Assembly (NCBI GenBank): GCA_030141605.1
Contig: JAQGDQ010000329.1
Coordinates: forward strand, 102,241 to 166,240
Length of the DNA: 64,000 nucleotides
Source of the DNA: Tubiluchus corallicola
Lineage: Eukaryota > Priapulida > Priapulimorpha > Priapulimorphida > Tubiluchidae
Direction of reading: 5' to 3'
Positions 11,412 through 22,885 of the stretch are shown one piece after another. The notes beneath the pieces are model-generated. The model made no database searches. It saw only the letters and a program-made list of their open reading frames with translations, and was not told the origin of the DNA. Position numbers and translations under genes: made by a program. Each line of letters opens with the position of its first letter. Position 1 is the first letter of the stretch.

Positions 11412-11488
<77 letters not shown>
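11412..11488. repeat. (AC)n microsatellite, copy A
   Basis: An uninterrupted AC dinucleotide repeat of about 77 bases in JmjC intron 4. The same locus is about 101 bases in copy B and only 11 in copy C. Apparent proteins across it are low-complexity artefacts. Confidence 0.97.
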
Positions 11489-11491
<3 letters not shown>

Positions 11492-14400
11492 CTTACAATG
11501 TTTTAACGACAGGTGCTTTAATGACATTCTGTTAGGCATATATCGTCATTATGCATATATGTAGCAAAAGAAATAAACAGATCCAAAATGGAAGACAAAA
11601 CTGCACAGGAGAAATTTTCCGGGCAGCTACCAACCATTCATTAACTAGAACACTACTGCTTAACTTTGTACCTAAGAATGCACTATAACTACTCATCTAT
11701 ACACTAATTCACCAAAACGCAAGATGTATTTAAAAATGCTCTTTCCAAGCAAGCGTCCTATAATCACAGTTTTTCTTGAATTTCAACACACTAGTTATTA
11801 TTAACCAAAGGCATAGAAACACAATGACAGCTAAAACTCCAACAAAAAGTATGTATAAATGACGCATGGGATAAATGATGTAAAATATAGTTTCAAAACA
11901 GTGATATTTCAATGCCAGAACAAGAGTAATCATCAGATGTTACAAGCAAATCCTTCAAAAAATTAAGTTTTTTTAAAAGATCCGGCTGTAACAACTGATG
12001 ACGACTCCCATTAGGATAAGATGAAATGTCGCATTTTTGAATACATATTTTACATCTCTCTTGCCATTTATAGCCTCCGACTTACGACCACAATCGGTTC
12101 CAGCAGATTACATGACTTGCACGCAAGTAGGACCTGTATGTTCAAACAGTGTGCCCCTACTCAAAAGATGTCGTGAGTACGCGAAATAAGTATGTTAGTG
12201 TCCAAGGAAGAATTTATCAAAACACATAGCATGTTAAAATTAATTTGCTTAAAAAATAAGGAAATCTGAATTATTATTATTAGTTCTGTATAGAGAATTA
12301 AGTTGTGCTGGGATCGCAAAGTCGAACACTCGTAAGTTGCATAGGTCGTAAGTTGATGTAATAACGACCTTTATTGTTTGTTTGTTAGTGTATATTTTCA
12401 AGTGTTGCCAAAACATGTTTGTAAGCTAAAAATTCATAACAAATACTATAAAGATGTAGCTAGAGCTACACAATATAAGATACAAACCCTGTAGGTAAAT
12501 AGAAACAATCACCAGGTTCGAGAGATATCCAGTAATATGGCACATCACGAAGGCCAGGATATTTGAACATGTCAACTTTATCCACATCCACTGTACTATA
12601 ACCACTTTCCGATCTGTAAAAGATAAAATAATTGAAACTAATTAGCAGTTATAATGCTTTTTCCATTTGAAAAATAGATACATTGCAAAATTATAGTTCA
12701 GCAAGAAAACTTTAATAAAATACAACTCTTTTAATATTAAATAACAAGAACCTATTACCCAATTACAAAGAGGTGTTTATCATAAACTAACCTTATCAAC
12801 AAGAAAAATTTCCTTTCGGCCATCTACAACACAGTTGATATTGTCCACGTTGTCATAGTGAAGCACAGATGTTGTTGCTCCACTGCTGAACCAAAGTACA
12901 GCATCCTGTATCAACTTTGTAAAGCCACCACACAAAAGACACCTCAGTATTCCTACATCACCTAGAAAAAAATTGTGATGTCTTCCATAAACTGTTGAAG
13001 CTTTAGTTAAGTACCACCAAATATATTACACAATAAGCAAGCAAATTAAAAAAATACTAGATAAAATTGGATATAATGAGTCTTATTAGACAAAGAACCA
13101 CCCTATAAAAGTTAAACAAATGCACAAATGAAGATTGAAGCAGTGACTCGCAATCATGAAAGCACTTAGACTAACAAGCTAACAATCGATAACTGAAACG
13201 AGTATGATTGATTGCAGTAAGAAACATCAAAACCCCAAAAAATCATTAACATAAAGTGATACCCACGGGCATCTGAAATAACTGTGCACTGTGTCATTGA
13301 CTAAGTAAGCTAATCATACATGAGATCATGCACAAATAAAATGGGAACTGAGCTAATTTCAATATCTGAAGAAAGCTATTCTGCACAGAAAACAAGAATG
13401 TTCACTGACTGACTGACTTACATAGTCCCTCCTTGACACTAATGAGAAGATAGTGTCCAGCAAGTGTCAAAAATATGACCAGCAAAACGGAGTTATATAA
13501 CTAAGCTAGACGATCAACTGATGTTCTGATTGCATAATTTCTGCCATAATGGAAATATTTTGTTAAGCAGCTTAATCTCATAGTGCAATATCATGTCATA
13601 AACCTATAACATAACACAGTACAACAACGAAAAGTTTTCAGTGAAAAAATTATAATGGCAAGGTGAAGCCTTAAATTAAAATAATATAACAGTTTTTTCT
13701 CAAATACAGATTTATGACATGTCATAATCGCCATCAATTTCATACTGACTGTCATCAGACTTTATAATGTTTCAGTTCGTCATAATACATTTGTATAAAA
13801 ATAGCAAAATAGTAGAGTTAAAAAGACAAATGAAACTCACAAAAGTGAATTTATTCACCTTTTTCCTCTGTGCCTGATTCTTATTTTTTGCAAACAGAAG
13901 ATGATTTCTACTTCTTCTAATACAAGTCTTTTACTCTCCATTACCGACAGATCTCTGCAACTACTATACTAAAACTGCTAGACCTGCCAAATAACACCCA
14001 CATGAGCCATTTGCATAAAGTACCCTGCAAAACCTCAGGCAAATCCTGCTTTTAAGAAAACTAATGGTTCAGCTATCAAGAGATATCAAATCAGTTAAGA
14101 ACAACAAAACATGAGACAATGTACGATGAACAAGAGAATGACAGATGATGCATTAGTAGTAGCCACAATAGGTTGTATAAAGACGTTTGCTTTTTGCTAG
14201 TCTGCAGCAGATTCACAGACATTGTGGCAGTGAATTTACGGTGCATTAACAAAATTATTTAGGTGAACAAAGTTATGTGCATTAACAACATATATAGGTG
14301 ATTAAACAGTGACCGGTAATAAAGTCACAGAGAAAAAAGTCACATGAAAAAAGATACAATTTTTGCTGGAAAAGAAAGTCAGGTAACCAAACAAAAATAT

Positions 14401-15235
14401 TCAAGTCAGTCACAAATTATGTAAGTACTATAAACAATTCAACTAATAAAACAGAAAATATTTTAAATCAGTTATTAGCTGGCAATACATGATTTGTACA
14501 TACTTGACAACACTATTTACATCTGACGGCATTATACATATGTGAAAAAAATCACGTTTTTTCAATATCTTAGGGTCAGTGTTAGTGTTAGGATTATTTC
14601 TTTTTTCCACGTAGCATTATTACCTGGATTCAATTAAACTTACTGTGTATTAGTAAAGTACTTTTCGTTTATTGCAGTGAAAACAGTTACACTACTTCAG
14701 TTGCTGGTGTAATTTTAGCAGTTCACTTACAAATTTCATATTTATGTGAACTTCTATGCCACTAAGGCAACCTTTAACAATTGATTATTGATCCAATATG
14801 AAAAGAAAATGTAAAGCATAATGAGCACTAACATGGGAATTTTCTTGTGAAATTCAGCATCATAACAAACGCTACATTAGATTATTAGTTCTGAAATAAA
14901 ACAAGTACAAGAATCTCCATTTAATTTGACACTCACTTGTCGACTACTATTCTCGTATTAATTCTGGTTTTTATTCATTTATTCCTCACTCTTTTTATTT
15001 CTCTAATAACTGGTAAATGCACAAGGCTAGGGTCACAAAACTGACAGAGTACTCTCATCACCTAGGGGAATTTATGTTTATATGTCACTTGTCACTCCCG
15101 GACCAGAGGTTACTCAGTGGTTGAGATCTTGCACATGTGCCATGTATGTATGGGAAAATTTTCCATGGAGCGAGGACGAAAAACGGAAATTGACAGTAGG
15201 GGAAAGAAGTGAGACAAGGGACGAGCAACAGTAAC

Positions 15236-15520
15236 TTATAGCATATCAAATAAAGGTCTCGACGAGGCAAACTGAACGACAAGAGTTATGCACAGATTGG
15301 TTTATATCTGATTCACCTAAGGGCAAAAACCAAAATTGGATGTGCCAGGGATACAAATACCCCCAATGTCGAACAAGTAACCATGTAATATATCAAATGA
15401 AAGGATTAATGAAAGGAGTTGAATAGTATAAATTACACCAACATTGGTCACAAGCGAAAGTTACAAATTCCGATTTTAATACCTTGTGGTACATCAAATG
15501 AAAGGTCTCAACAAAACAAA
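15236..15520. repeat. Imperfect tandem repeats upstream of GPCR A
   Basis: A degenerate unit with the core ATCAAATGAAAGGTCTC recurs near 15243, 15391 and 15491, followed each time by an AACTGAA...AGATTGG-like stretch. The same block is present in copy B. Copy C lacks it together with about 750 bp around it. Confidence 0.6.
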
Positions 15521-16041
15521 CTGAATGGTAAGCATGAACCAAGATTGGTCCCAGGTCAAAGATAAAAAAATTTGAACTTTGAATTTCACTAAAACAAAAT
15601 GCAATTCCTAGCACATTCAATAGAATCAATATAGTGACCTTCAGTACCTTAACCTAGATTAGGGGGGCGTAAAAGTGACCAGGCCCGATTTCATTGAGTC
15701 TATTAATGTCAAGCACAACAGTGCCTTATGTACACTGTTAATTATTTTGAAGAACATCTTCTATATGTTAACATGAAACAAAAGCTGCCACTTAAAAGCA
15801 TCTCTAGCCACAGAAGTAGAATCTTATCACAGATTCTGACACGGTCAAGAATGTCCACTAGTTCTGACATTATTAAGCTCAATGTTAAATTATCTCTTCA
15901 TCCATGACCATGCACATTCCGTAAACTGACTTTCCTTTTTATCCATGCAACTGTTCTGGAACACTCTGCATAAACCTACAAAGTGCACTATCATAAAAGT
16001 AACGATGTTCATTATATTATGTTACAGAATATACTATAAAG

Positions 16042-17043
16042 ATGAACTGCTCTGAACTTGAGATTGCAGACTGCAATGATACAAACACATCTTTTTCACA
16101 TCCTTGGAATATGAGGACCATTGCTCTAAGATGCCTTCTCTCTGGAATGGTGATACTCCTCAACAGTTTAGTTCTTATAGTATTCCTGACTGGCAGACAC
16201 AGCAGTTTCAAAGATGTCAAATACTTCTTCTTGTCACTACTGGCAGCATCAGATCTCATCACTTCATTGCTGTATATGCTGTATACAATATTCACGTACA
16301 TGAAATACCCGATCTTGAGTATTAACAGTAGCAAAAACTTTTGCCTCTGGTCAAGATCAGTTATGCCATTTTCTTCTGTCATATCAGCATTTTCTTTACT
16401 GGCAGTAGCAGTAGATCAGTATATAGCTATAGTTCATCCATTTCACTATCAATACGTTTCTAAAAGAAAGGCTCTGGTAACAATGGGAGTAATAGTCATA
16501 TATGCTACTGTTTTCGCCCTAATGCCACTCGTAGACATAGGAGTTACAGATGAGGAACTTACCACATGTTTGGTTCACAAAATGTACACTTTCGGATACC
16601 AACTTATGCTGGTAACAACAATGTTTTTCCTTCCTCTCTTTATTATAATGTGTCTGTACTTAAGAATATTTATTGTAGCACACCACCAAATTCAGGCAAT
16701 TGGTGCTCAAGCAAATCAAGCACTAACCACACCCTATTCTTCTTTCAAGACTGAAATGAAGGTGGCAAGAACAATATCACTTCTGATTATATCATTAATT
16801 ATATTCTGGCTACCAGTCAGTCTTGCACTACCAATCAATGCATACTGTGGCTATGAGAAGTGGCCATTAAGGCGAGTGGGACCATTTATGATAGCCAACT
16901 CGCTGATTAACCCTCTTATTTACACTGTTCGTTACAGAGAATTTAGATCAGCTTGTAAACGCATACTGTACTGCCACTCGGGGTGGCATGAGAATGAAAT
17001 AAGTATGAATATCATAAATGGTCCTATTGTAAGCACCATTTGA
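16042..17043 (+). CDS. Rhodopsin-class (class A) GPCR, copy A
   Basis: An intronless ORF of 333 residues with seven hydrophobic segments at about 30-49, 62-84, 103-127, 146-164, 185-209, 244-265 and 281-298. Class A landmarks are N41 in TM1, D71 in TM2, the disulfide cysteines C101 and C176, FWLP (255-258) in TM6 and NPLIY (290-294) in TM7. The usual DRY at the end of TM3 is DQY (125-127), so the key arginine is glutamine. N-glycosylation sequons are at N2, N12, N15 and N95. TM7 and the following helix (YREFR) recall adenosine/melanocortin-like receptors, but the ligand cannot be told. A splice acceptor-like TGTTACAG ends at 16027, so a 5' UTR exon upstream is likely. The gene lies inside intron 2 of the opposite-strand JmjC gene. 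It carries three more residues around the end of TM2 than copies B and C. Confidence 0.93.
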   Translation: MNCSELEIADCNDTNTSFSHPWNMRTIALRCLLSGMVILLNSLVLIVFLTGRHSSFKDVKYFFLSLLAASDLITSLLYMLYTIFTYMKYPILSINSSKNFCLWSRSVMPFSSVISAFSLLAVAVDQYIAIVHPFHYQYVSKRKALVTMGVIVIYATVFALMPLVDIGVTDEELTTCLVHKMYTFGYQLMLVTTMFFLPLFIIMCLYLRIFIVAHHQIQAIGAQANQALTTPYSSFKTEMKVARTISLLIISLIIFWLPVSLALPINAYCGYEKWPLRRVGPFMIANSLINPLIYTVRYREFRSACKRILYCHSGWHENEISMNIINGPIVSTI

Positions 17044-18956
17044 AAACTCCTCCCTGCTGGCTATATAGTTAAGTCCTCACTTAATAGCAGTAATGCATTT
17101 CAGCAAATGCAATGTTATGATCCTCCTTCCATAAAACACTGTAAGTGGATGGAGATCTGTTCAATTGTATTTCTTGGCAAAAATCAATAATGCCACCTGT
17201 TGCTTTCAAAATGAATATTTGTAATTTGTAATTAATAGCTCAAAACCGAACTGTACTGAACAAAACGAAAGTAAGAAGTAACTATTTATAGCTGTGTTAC
17301 AGCACTAACAACACAACTTGCATAAAGTTATGCAAGGTAATTTCATACCTAGCTACACACATATTAACAAAATTGAAATGCTCAAACGCTCCTCTTATGG
17401 GTTGTACAACCAGTAAAGTAAGGTTATGGCTTCCTTGCTACAATTTTGTGAACTATCTTTACAGTTAGCAAATTTAGTGTGTGCCAGAACCTGACAGCCT
17501 GTTATGAATCACTAATACAAATATAGAAACTTTCGTTTTGGTTAGTAGCGTAACTGCCAAGAATCAAACTAATCTTTGTTTAAACAAAGGTCAAAATTCT
17601 GTGTTAAGCAAAAAAATCGGCATCATCGAAGCAAATCATTGCTAAGTGTGGAATCATTAAGCGATGATTTACTGTAATTGCAATAAGAAGCTAAACTATG
17701 TACACTATTTTACACATTGTTAGATTTTATATAACTTATTTATATGAATTACATCATATATTCCATTGAGAATTGGCATGTTGATTATCTGACAGTGGTG
17801 TTAAATTTTGAAAATCTATATACCATAGCTTTATACAGTTAGTAAATTAAAATTGTGCATTCGAAATAAACTTGCTAGACAGAAAAGCTTAAACGGTTAA
17901 CACAGTAAAAAGCAGCAGCTTCAAACACTAAAAATTTCTCTGTTGTCTTGATGGATGTTATTGGCAAACACTTCTAAATACTTAAAACTGCTTTGTTGAA
18001 AGGACTAACTGCCAATCAGCAGCATTGTGACAGTTCTGGTCTGGTGTGTATTTGAAACAATTAGAAGCACACAAAATTTTCAGCTTAAATGTCATGAAGT
18101 AAACATCTAATACATGGACTGGTTAAATGTTATTCTCATTTCAGCTGATGTGATGTACACAAATCACTTTCACGTATTTCGAAGCATACTAGGCATAGTA
18201 ATTGTACCTATTAAATATCGTTGTTATGGTAAACAGTTTTAGCGAGAATGGGATAAGTGAATAAAGCATTTAATAAATATGCTATAGGACGTAAATGCAA
18301 ATTGCAAAATTGTTTGTGAAAGCACAACCTGTTGCTTATAGTTAGAATATCAAATTGTTGCTATCACTATGACAAAAATGACTTGAATTTATTTCTTTGA
18401 AAATTATGTAAAGTTTCTTATAACTGCAAAACATACTAGCAAAGAAGAGTAAAACTAACACATACTGTAGTTTACCAAATAGCAAATAGTCAGACTGATC
18501 ACTTGTTACTCAATGTCACTAAGACTACAAGTGTACTTTCAGCAATAACAAAAAAAGAGCTTTGTGTTAAAAAGCTGTCAAGTTGCTGGTGTTTTGTTTT
18601 TTGCACTAAACCCTTCATCATTGCACCAAAAACTAAATAATCTTCACTAACTTCGTCCATAGCCTAAACGCAGACTAAATAACAAAGGAAAGAGAATATA
18701 AATTGCCAAATATGATCACATTGTTATCTTATCAAACACTTAACAACAGTATGCAAAGCAAGCATTATAACCAAAAATATCAAATGAGACAGTAGTCAAG
18801 CAGACAATATTGTGATGACCACAACATAGCCAGAAAATTGTAATGCAGCAATACTTAGTAATGTAATACAGCAATATGCAGCTCATAATTAGAGGCATAT
18901 ACATTTTTGATTTATCGTTTATACCAGAATACATAATGGACGATAATTGCTATAAC

Positions 18957-19825
18957 TAGAGGCTGAAGCTGAATCAGTCAATTGTCACTACATCAGCTGA
19001 CTCACACAGTAAAACGGCTAGCTCGGCTGAAGTTGACCGACTTTTCAGCTGAGTTGGCTTAAAGAAAAAAATCGGCTAAGTTGGTTAAAGCTGCGAATTT
19101 TTGTTAACTTAATAAATGATAAATAAATTGTTAGTTAACTGTTAAATTAAGGAGAATTTTTTTTAAATAATTCGTGTTGCTTATACGCAGAAAAAAAATT
19201 GATGTACAGACTCAAATAATGTATTAGACATCAATCTTTTTTTATTATAAAAAAGCAACGGATTTATTGCAAATAAAATTTAAATCCAACGCTTGGTGAA
19301 AATTATTATGATTACCGACGAATCAATGCCAAAACACCAAAATAATCCCATATGTGTGACTAATGTTGCCGCCTATTTGTTCATTTAATTTTGAATTGAC
19401 TGCTTTCTCGTTCAAAAATTTCTAAAGTTTAGTATCTCTGCCGGCTGAATCTGACAGACTGAATCTAACACACAATCTGACCACGAATCTGCAATGTGTT
19501 TGCCATATTTCAATCAGCGATTCCATCACCATCATCATAAGCCCATTACTTCAATTGTAGACACTGGCCCAGCAGAATTCTAAAATAAAAGAAATCTGCC
19601 CTCAAGACAGGTAAACACAGCAGTAATCCAGCAAAAAACTAGACACTGCTATGCCAGTGGCTTGTTCATGAGCGCGAAAATCTTCGCAGCCAGCAAAAAT
19701 CTCGGCTAGCTTGACTTACATCACTGAGTGGCTGGCGAGACTAAAGTTGGGTTTCTTATCAGCTAGGTCAACTGTAGACTTAAACTGGCTGGAACTCAGC
19801 TGAAATTGCACAGCTCTGACCTCTA
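18957..19825. mobile_element. hAT-like non-autonomous element, copy A
   Basis: The element begins TAGAGGCTGAAGCTG and ends with the imperfect reverse complement CAGCTCTGACCTCTA. The flanking octamers are GCTATAAC (18949-18956) and GCTATAAT (19826-19833), a 7-of-8 match fitting the 8-bp target duplication of hAT transposons. The interior has many short CGGCT/AGCTGA motifs near both ends and no transposase. It is present at the same place in all three copies, so it predates the triplication. Confidence 0.65.
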
Positions 19826-21292
19826 GCTATAATTAATTAATGATTAAGACAAAATTTGCACAAAGGAAAGTGTCAGGAGGTGTAGGAGAAAGGGTAGCAA
19901 AGGAGCAATTGGTCAACAAGTCAGCTACCCTTCTCAGATAAATTGTTAAAAAAGTTTGCAGCGCTGATGTATAAGAGTAGTAGAAATTCAACTGTTACTG
20001 AAAAATCTATTAGGGGAACATGAAAGCGACAATGAAACAATATTGTAAAATGAAAAATATGGAATGATTCTCAACCAAATATGTAACTAAGAACTAACTG
20101 ATTAAACTATAAAACAAGGGAACAAATCAAATAAAACCAAAAGAGAAAGTAAAATATAACTGAAGAATCAATCAAGGAAACAAAATATGCATGATAAAAA
20201 AACGAAAAATATATCAATATAACAAAACAAAAATGTGCAATGACATTCCATATATCCATGATAACCAAATATGTCAAGTATAATAGTGAATAAACTATAG
20301 AACAAGAGAGCAATTATAAATAAACAGAAATGGAGCAAACAGAATATGCAATGAAAATTTAATAACTAAGTAAAAATTAAGATAATGTTTAACCAATTCA
20401 CACATGTCCAAATTAAGAACAGCTACAGATACGAATCAAATTATTATAATTTCTATCAAAAGTAAGAAAGAAAACCTTCAGGTACGGGCTTCAACTTACT
20501 AAAATAGTATAATTCTTAAGACCACTAGTGCTAATAAAATTGTTAAGAAGATTGGCGCCCATTGCTTTCATTTATCTTAGCCTAAGCCATAAATAGCTAC
20601 GAGTGTTTCTTAAAAGAATACCTTTCATCGATGATTTGACACTTTCGACAAGATATAAATTTTCTGACTCGTAGACGTCAACAAATTTGTCCAGTGTCAT
20701 AGTAAACAGCCCACTACCTTAACTGATCATCTGACCACGAAGTAAAAGCAGGTAAATCTCTACCAGCTCCTTTGAAAATGACTGGACTGTTCCATTTCAC
20801 ATAGTTATCAAAGAAATATTGTGGGTGGGGGACCTGATTTAATTCATCTACATCACCAACTGGTGATCCATGAGAACCGAGAGGTTGCAAGCGTCCACTG
20901 GGCTCCTCTTTATCCTCATTGCCAAGTTCATATGACACACTTCGTTTTAGAAGCGAAATAATTCATAAACATTCAATGACGCAAAACAACGACACAGGCA
21001 TCTTTCAAACTGTTACCAGTAGTCCATTAGCTCTGTTTCAACATCAGGCTGAGCAAAATGCCTAAACAGCAATATGAAATGGTATTAAATAATGACAAAA
21101 TAATGTAAAAATAACATAGTAATCTCGATTAACTTAATCCATAACAGTATGAACTGAAGCAAAGCTAATGGTATGTACATATACATGTATATGGTGATGA
21201 TTAAAAAAACAAATGACAGATGTGGTAGCAGGTTTAGCATCTAATAAATAACTAAACATAAGCGTTAAACATAAACCCAAATATAAAAACAC

Positions 21293-21405
21293 CTCGATAA
21301 CTAGGCGCACCACCATGTGCAAGCGCTAACGATAATAATGTTGCTGGCAGGCTTTTTACATCACTGTCAAAGGGTGCTGATGAGACCACTCGTCTGACAT
21401 AAAAC
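21293..21405 (-). other. Possible conserved coding exon upstream of JmjC, copy A
   Basis: On the minus strand, TTTCTAG precedes 113 bases with one open frame (segment LPATLLSLALAHGGAPSYR), followed by a GTGTTT donor. Frame, splice sites and length are kept in all three copies. I do not recognise the protein. It may be a late exon of an upstream gene or a JmjC 5' leader exon. Confidence 0.3.
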
Positions 21406-21835
21406 CTAGAAATCTCCACAAAAGCCTAACAGCAAACATAATATTTGGCATGATAAAAAGGACGTTCATTAATAAATATGCAAACATTGTTATCACACTA
21501 CATAAATGTAAAGTTCCTACAATAGTGGAATATGGTTTACGTCCATTTCCTAGAAAAAGTGTTCTCCAAAAAATTTCTCAAAGAAAAGCCATTTCTTTTT
21601 TTTTAACTTTTCTCAGTTTTTTTAACAGAAAAAGATCACGGTTGCATTTTTAATTGCTAAATAGGCGATTTTAGTAGCAGAAAACTTCTATTTCTCTCCT
21701 TCCATTTGCTTCTCTTTCTTTATACATCCTTCCCTTATTAGCCCCTCTCACCTACCCCTCTCGCCCTTCCCATTTGTCTCTCCTGCCTTTCTCTCTCCTT
21801 CTCACCCTCAAACTCTATCCTGCTTTTTTTCAACT

Positions 21836-22170
21836 ATCTCTCCCCTAATCGGAAAAAGCCGAAAAACTAGTCAAGTTTTCTATTCAAAATGTCCCACAAG
21901 GGCAAAAGAAAATCACCATTCTGTATACTAAGTGTAAAAATTTCATACGAAGTAAGTAAAGATGTCCTCCAAAAATAGAGTGAAACTAATACCTATCCAC
22001 ATACCTATCCCAAACTATTTTTAGTGAGGAGAGAAAAACAAGTATGTAGCACATGTGTGGAAGGATGCGTGCGCGTGTGTATTTATGTGTGCATGTGTAT
22101 ATATGTATATACATGTGCTGTATATATGCATATGCATGGTCTGTATGTGCGTGTACATGCGTGCATATTT
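21836..22170. repeat. Junction between copies A and B, with alternating purine-pyrimidine tract
   Basis: This sequence is found at the A/B and B/C junctions but not at the right end of copy C. It ends in a run of GTGTGT/GTATAT/GCATGC-type alternating sequence (about 22064-22170) able to adopt Z-DNA or cruciform forms. The right end of the same tract follows the LINE at 5885. Confidence 0.6.
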
Positions 22171-22268
22171 ATTTATACATCTAATAAGGCATACAACTTA
22201 AAATGCACCCGTAAAGTCCAAAACTTAAATGTTTAATTGACACACATCTATCACATCATTTATTAACA

Positions 22269-22885
22269 ATAGAAGCATGACTAAAAATTACGATAATGTA
22301 TATACGTTATTGTTGCATAGGTTCACTATCTACTATTTATTGTATCTTTTTCCTTTAATTTTATCACTGTTTTTTGAGTTTGTTTGTTTTTGCTCATATT
22401 GTTTTTCCATATCTATTTGTAGTTTTTTATAGTAATTTTGCAGCACATATAATTATTAATTTATTAATTTAAGAAGGGTAGCTGTCTCGATGATTCGAAG
22501 GTCTTTCGCTACCCTTTCTCTTGCAGCCACTTAATCACACATTAATAATTTTCTTCCTCTTATTTTCGTGTAAATTTTATATGATTAATCATTTTGTGCA
22601 TTTTATGTAAATGTGCACTATAAGAGATTAATAAACGTGTCTATCTCTACATCTATGTCTACGTCTGGCACATTCTTTTAGGCCGAGTCCTACAAAACTT
22701 TCGTAAATCACGATGCTGTGTTTTTTTATGTTTCTCAATTTGCATATATTTTCGCACGGAGTGCAGTGTGTTATACACTAATGAGGAGTCATACATTTCT
22801 TGCTCCTGTTATTAAGCTTCCAACAAGGCAAAATACTAACAGTCATTGGGAAAGAAAATTAATGCACTGTCTAATTTTGAACGTT
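22269..22885. other. Segment present in B and C but absent from A
   Basis: About 610 bp separates sequences that are adjacent in copy A near 6040. It includes GAAGGGTAGC...GCTACCCTTTC inverted motifs and ends with AATAAACG followed by a TCTAC/TCTATG-rich run, like the 3' tail of a LINE or other retroelement. No clear target duplication was found, so a deletion in A is equally possible. Confidence 0.4.

Larger units (their letters stand above)
8311..21001 (-). pseudogene. JmjC/EF-hand/HDEL dioxygenase, copy A (broken)
   Basis: Exons aligned to intact copy C are: E1 20718-21001, E2 remnant 20622-20714, E3 12792-12961, E4 remnant 12488-12616, E5 10734-10895, E6 9089-9191 and E7 8311-8463. E3, E5, E6 and E7 keep open frames and splice sites, the H-Y-D and WPH iron ligands, the EF-hand and the HDEL end. 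Three lesions are visible. Codon 13 in the signal peptide is TGA, where copy C has TTA. A deletion of intron 1 and about 60 bases of E2 fuses E1 to E2 so that TAG follows at once. E4 has lost its acceptor and first 29 or so bases. A secreted full-length product is therefore excluded, though transcription is possible. The intact GPCR at 16042-17043 lies on the other strand between E2 and E3. Confidence 0.85.
5885..22110 (+). repeat. Segmental duplication, copy A
   Basis: First of three direct copies. It holds a decayed minus-strand JmjC gene and an intact nested GPCR. Relative to B and C it lacks a segment of about 610 bp near its left end, lacks the start of exon 4, and lacks about 410 bp of the following intron. 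The LINE abuts its left edge at the point where copies B and C have an alternating purine-pyrimidine tract. Confidence 0.93.

Noticed and set aside
16017-16382. Minus-strand frames antisense to the GPCRs
   Set aside because: They shadow the real gene and show no family resemblance.
20107-20313. A hydrophobic 68-codon minus-strand frame repeated in all copies
   Set aside because: AT-rich low complexity. Its conservation matches the surrounding DNA, and copy C shows no coding-type constraint.
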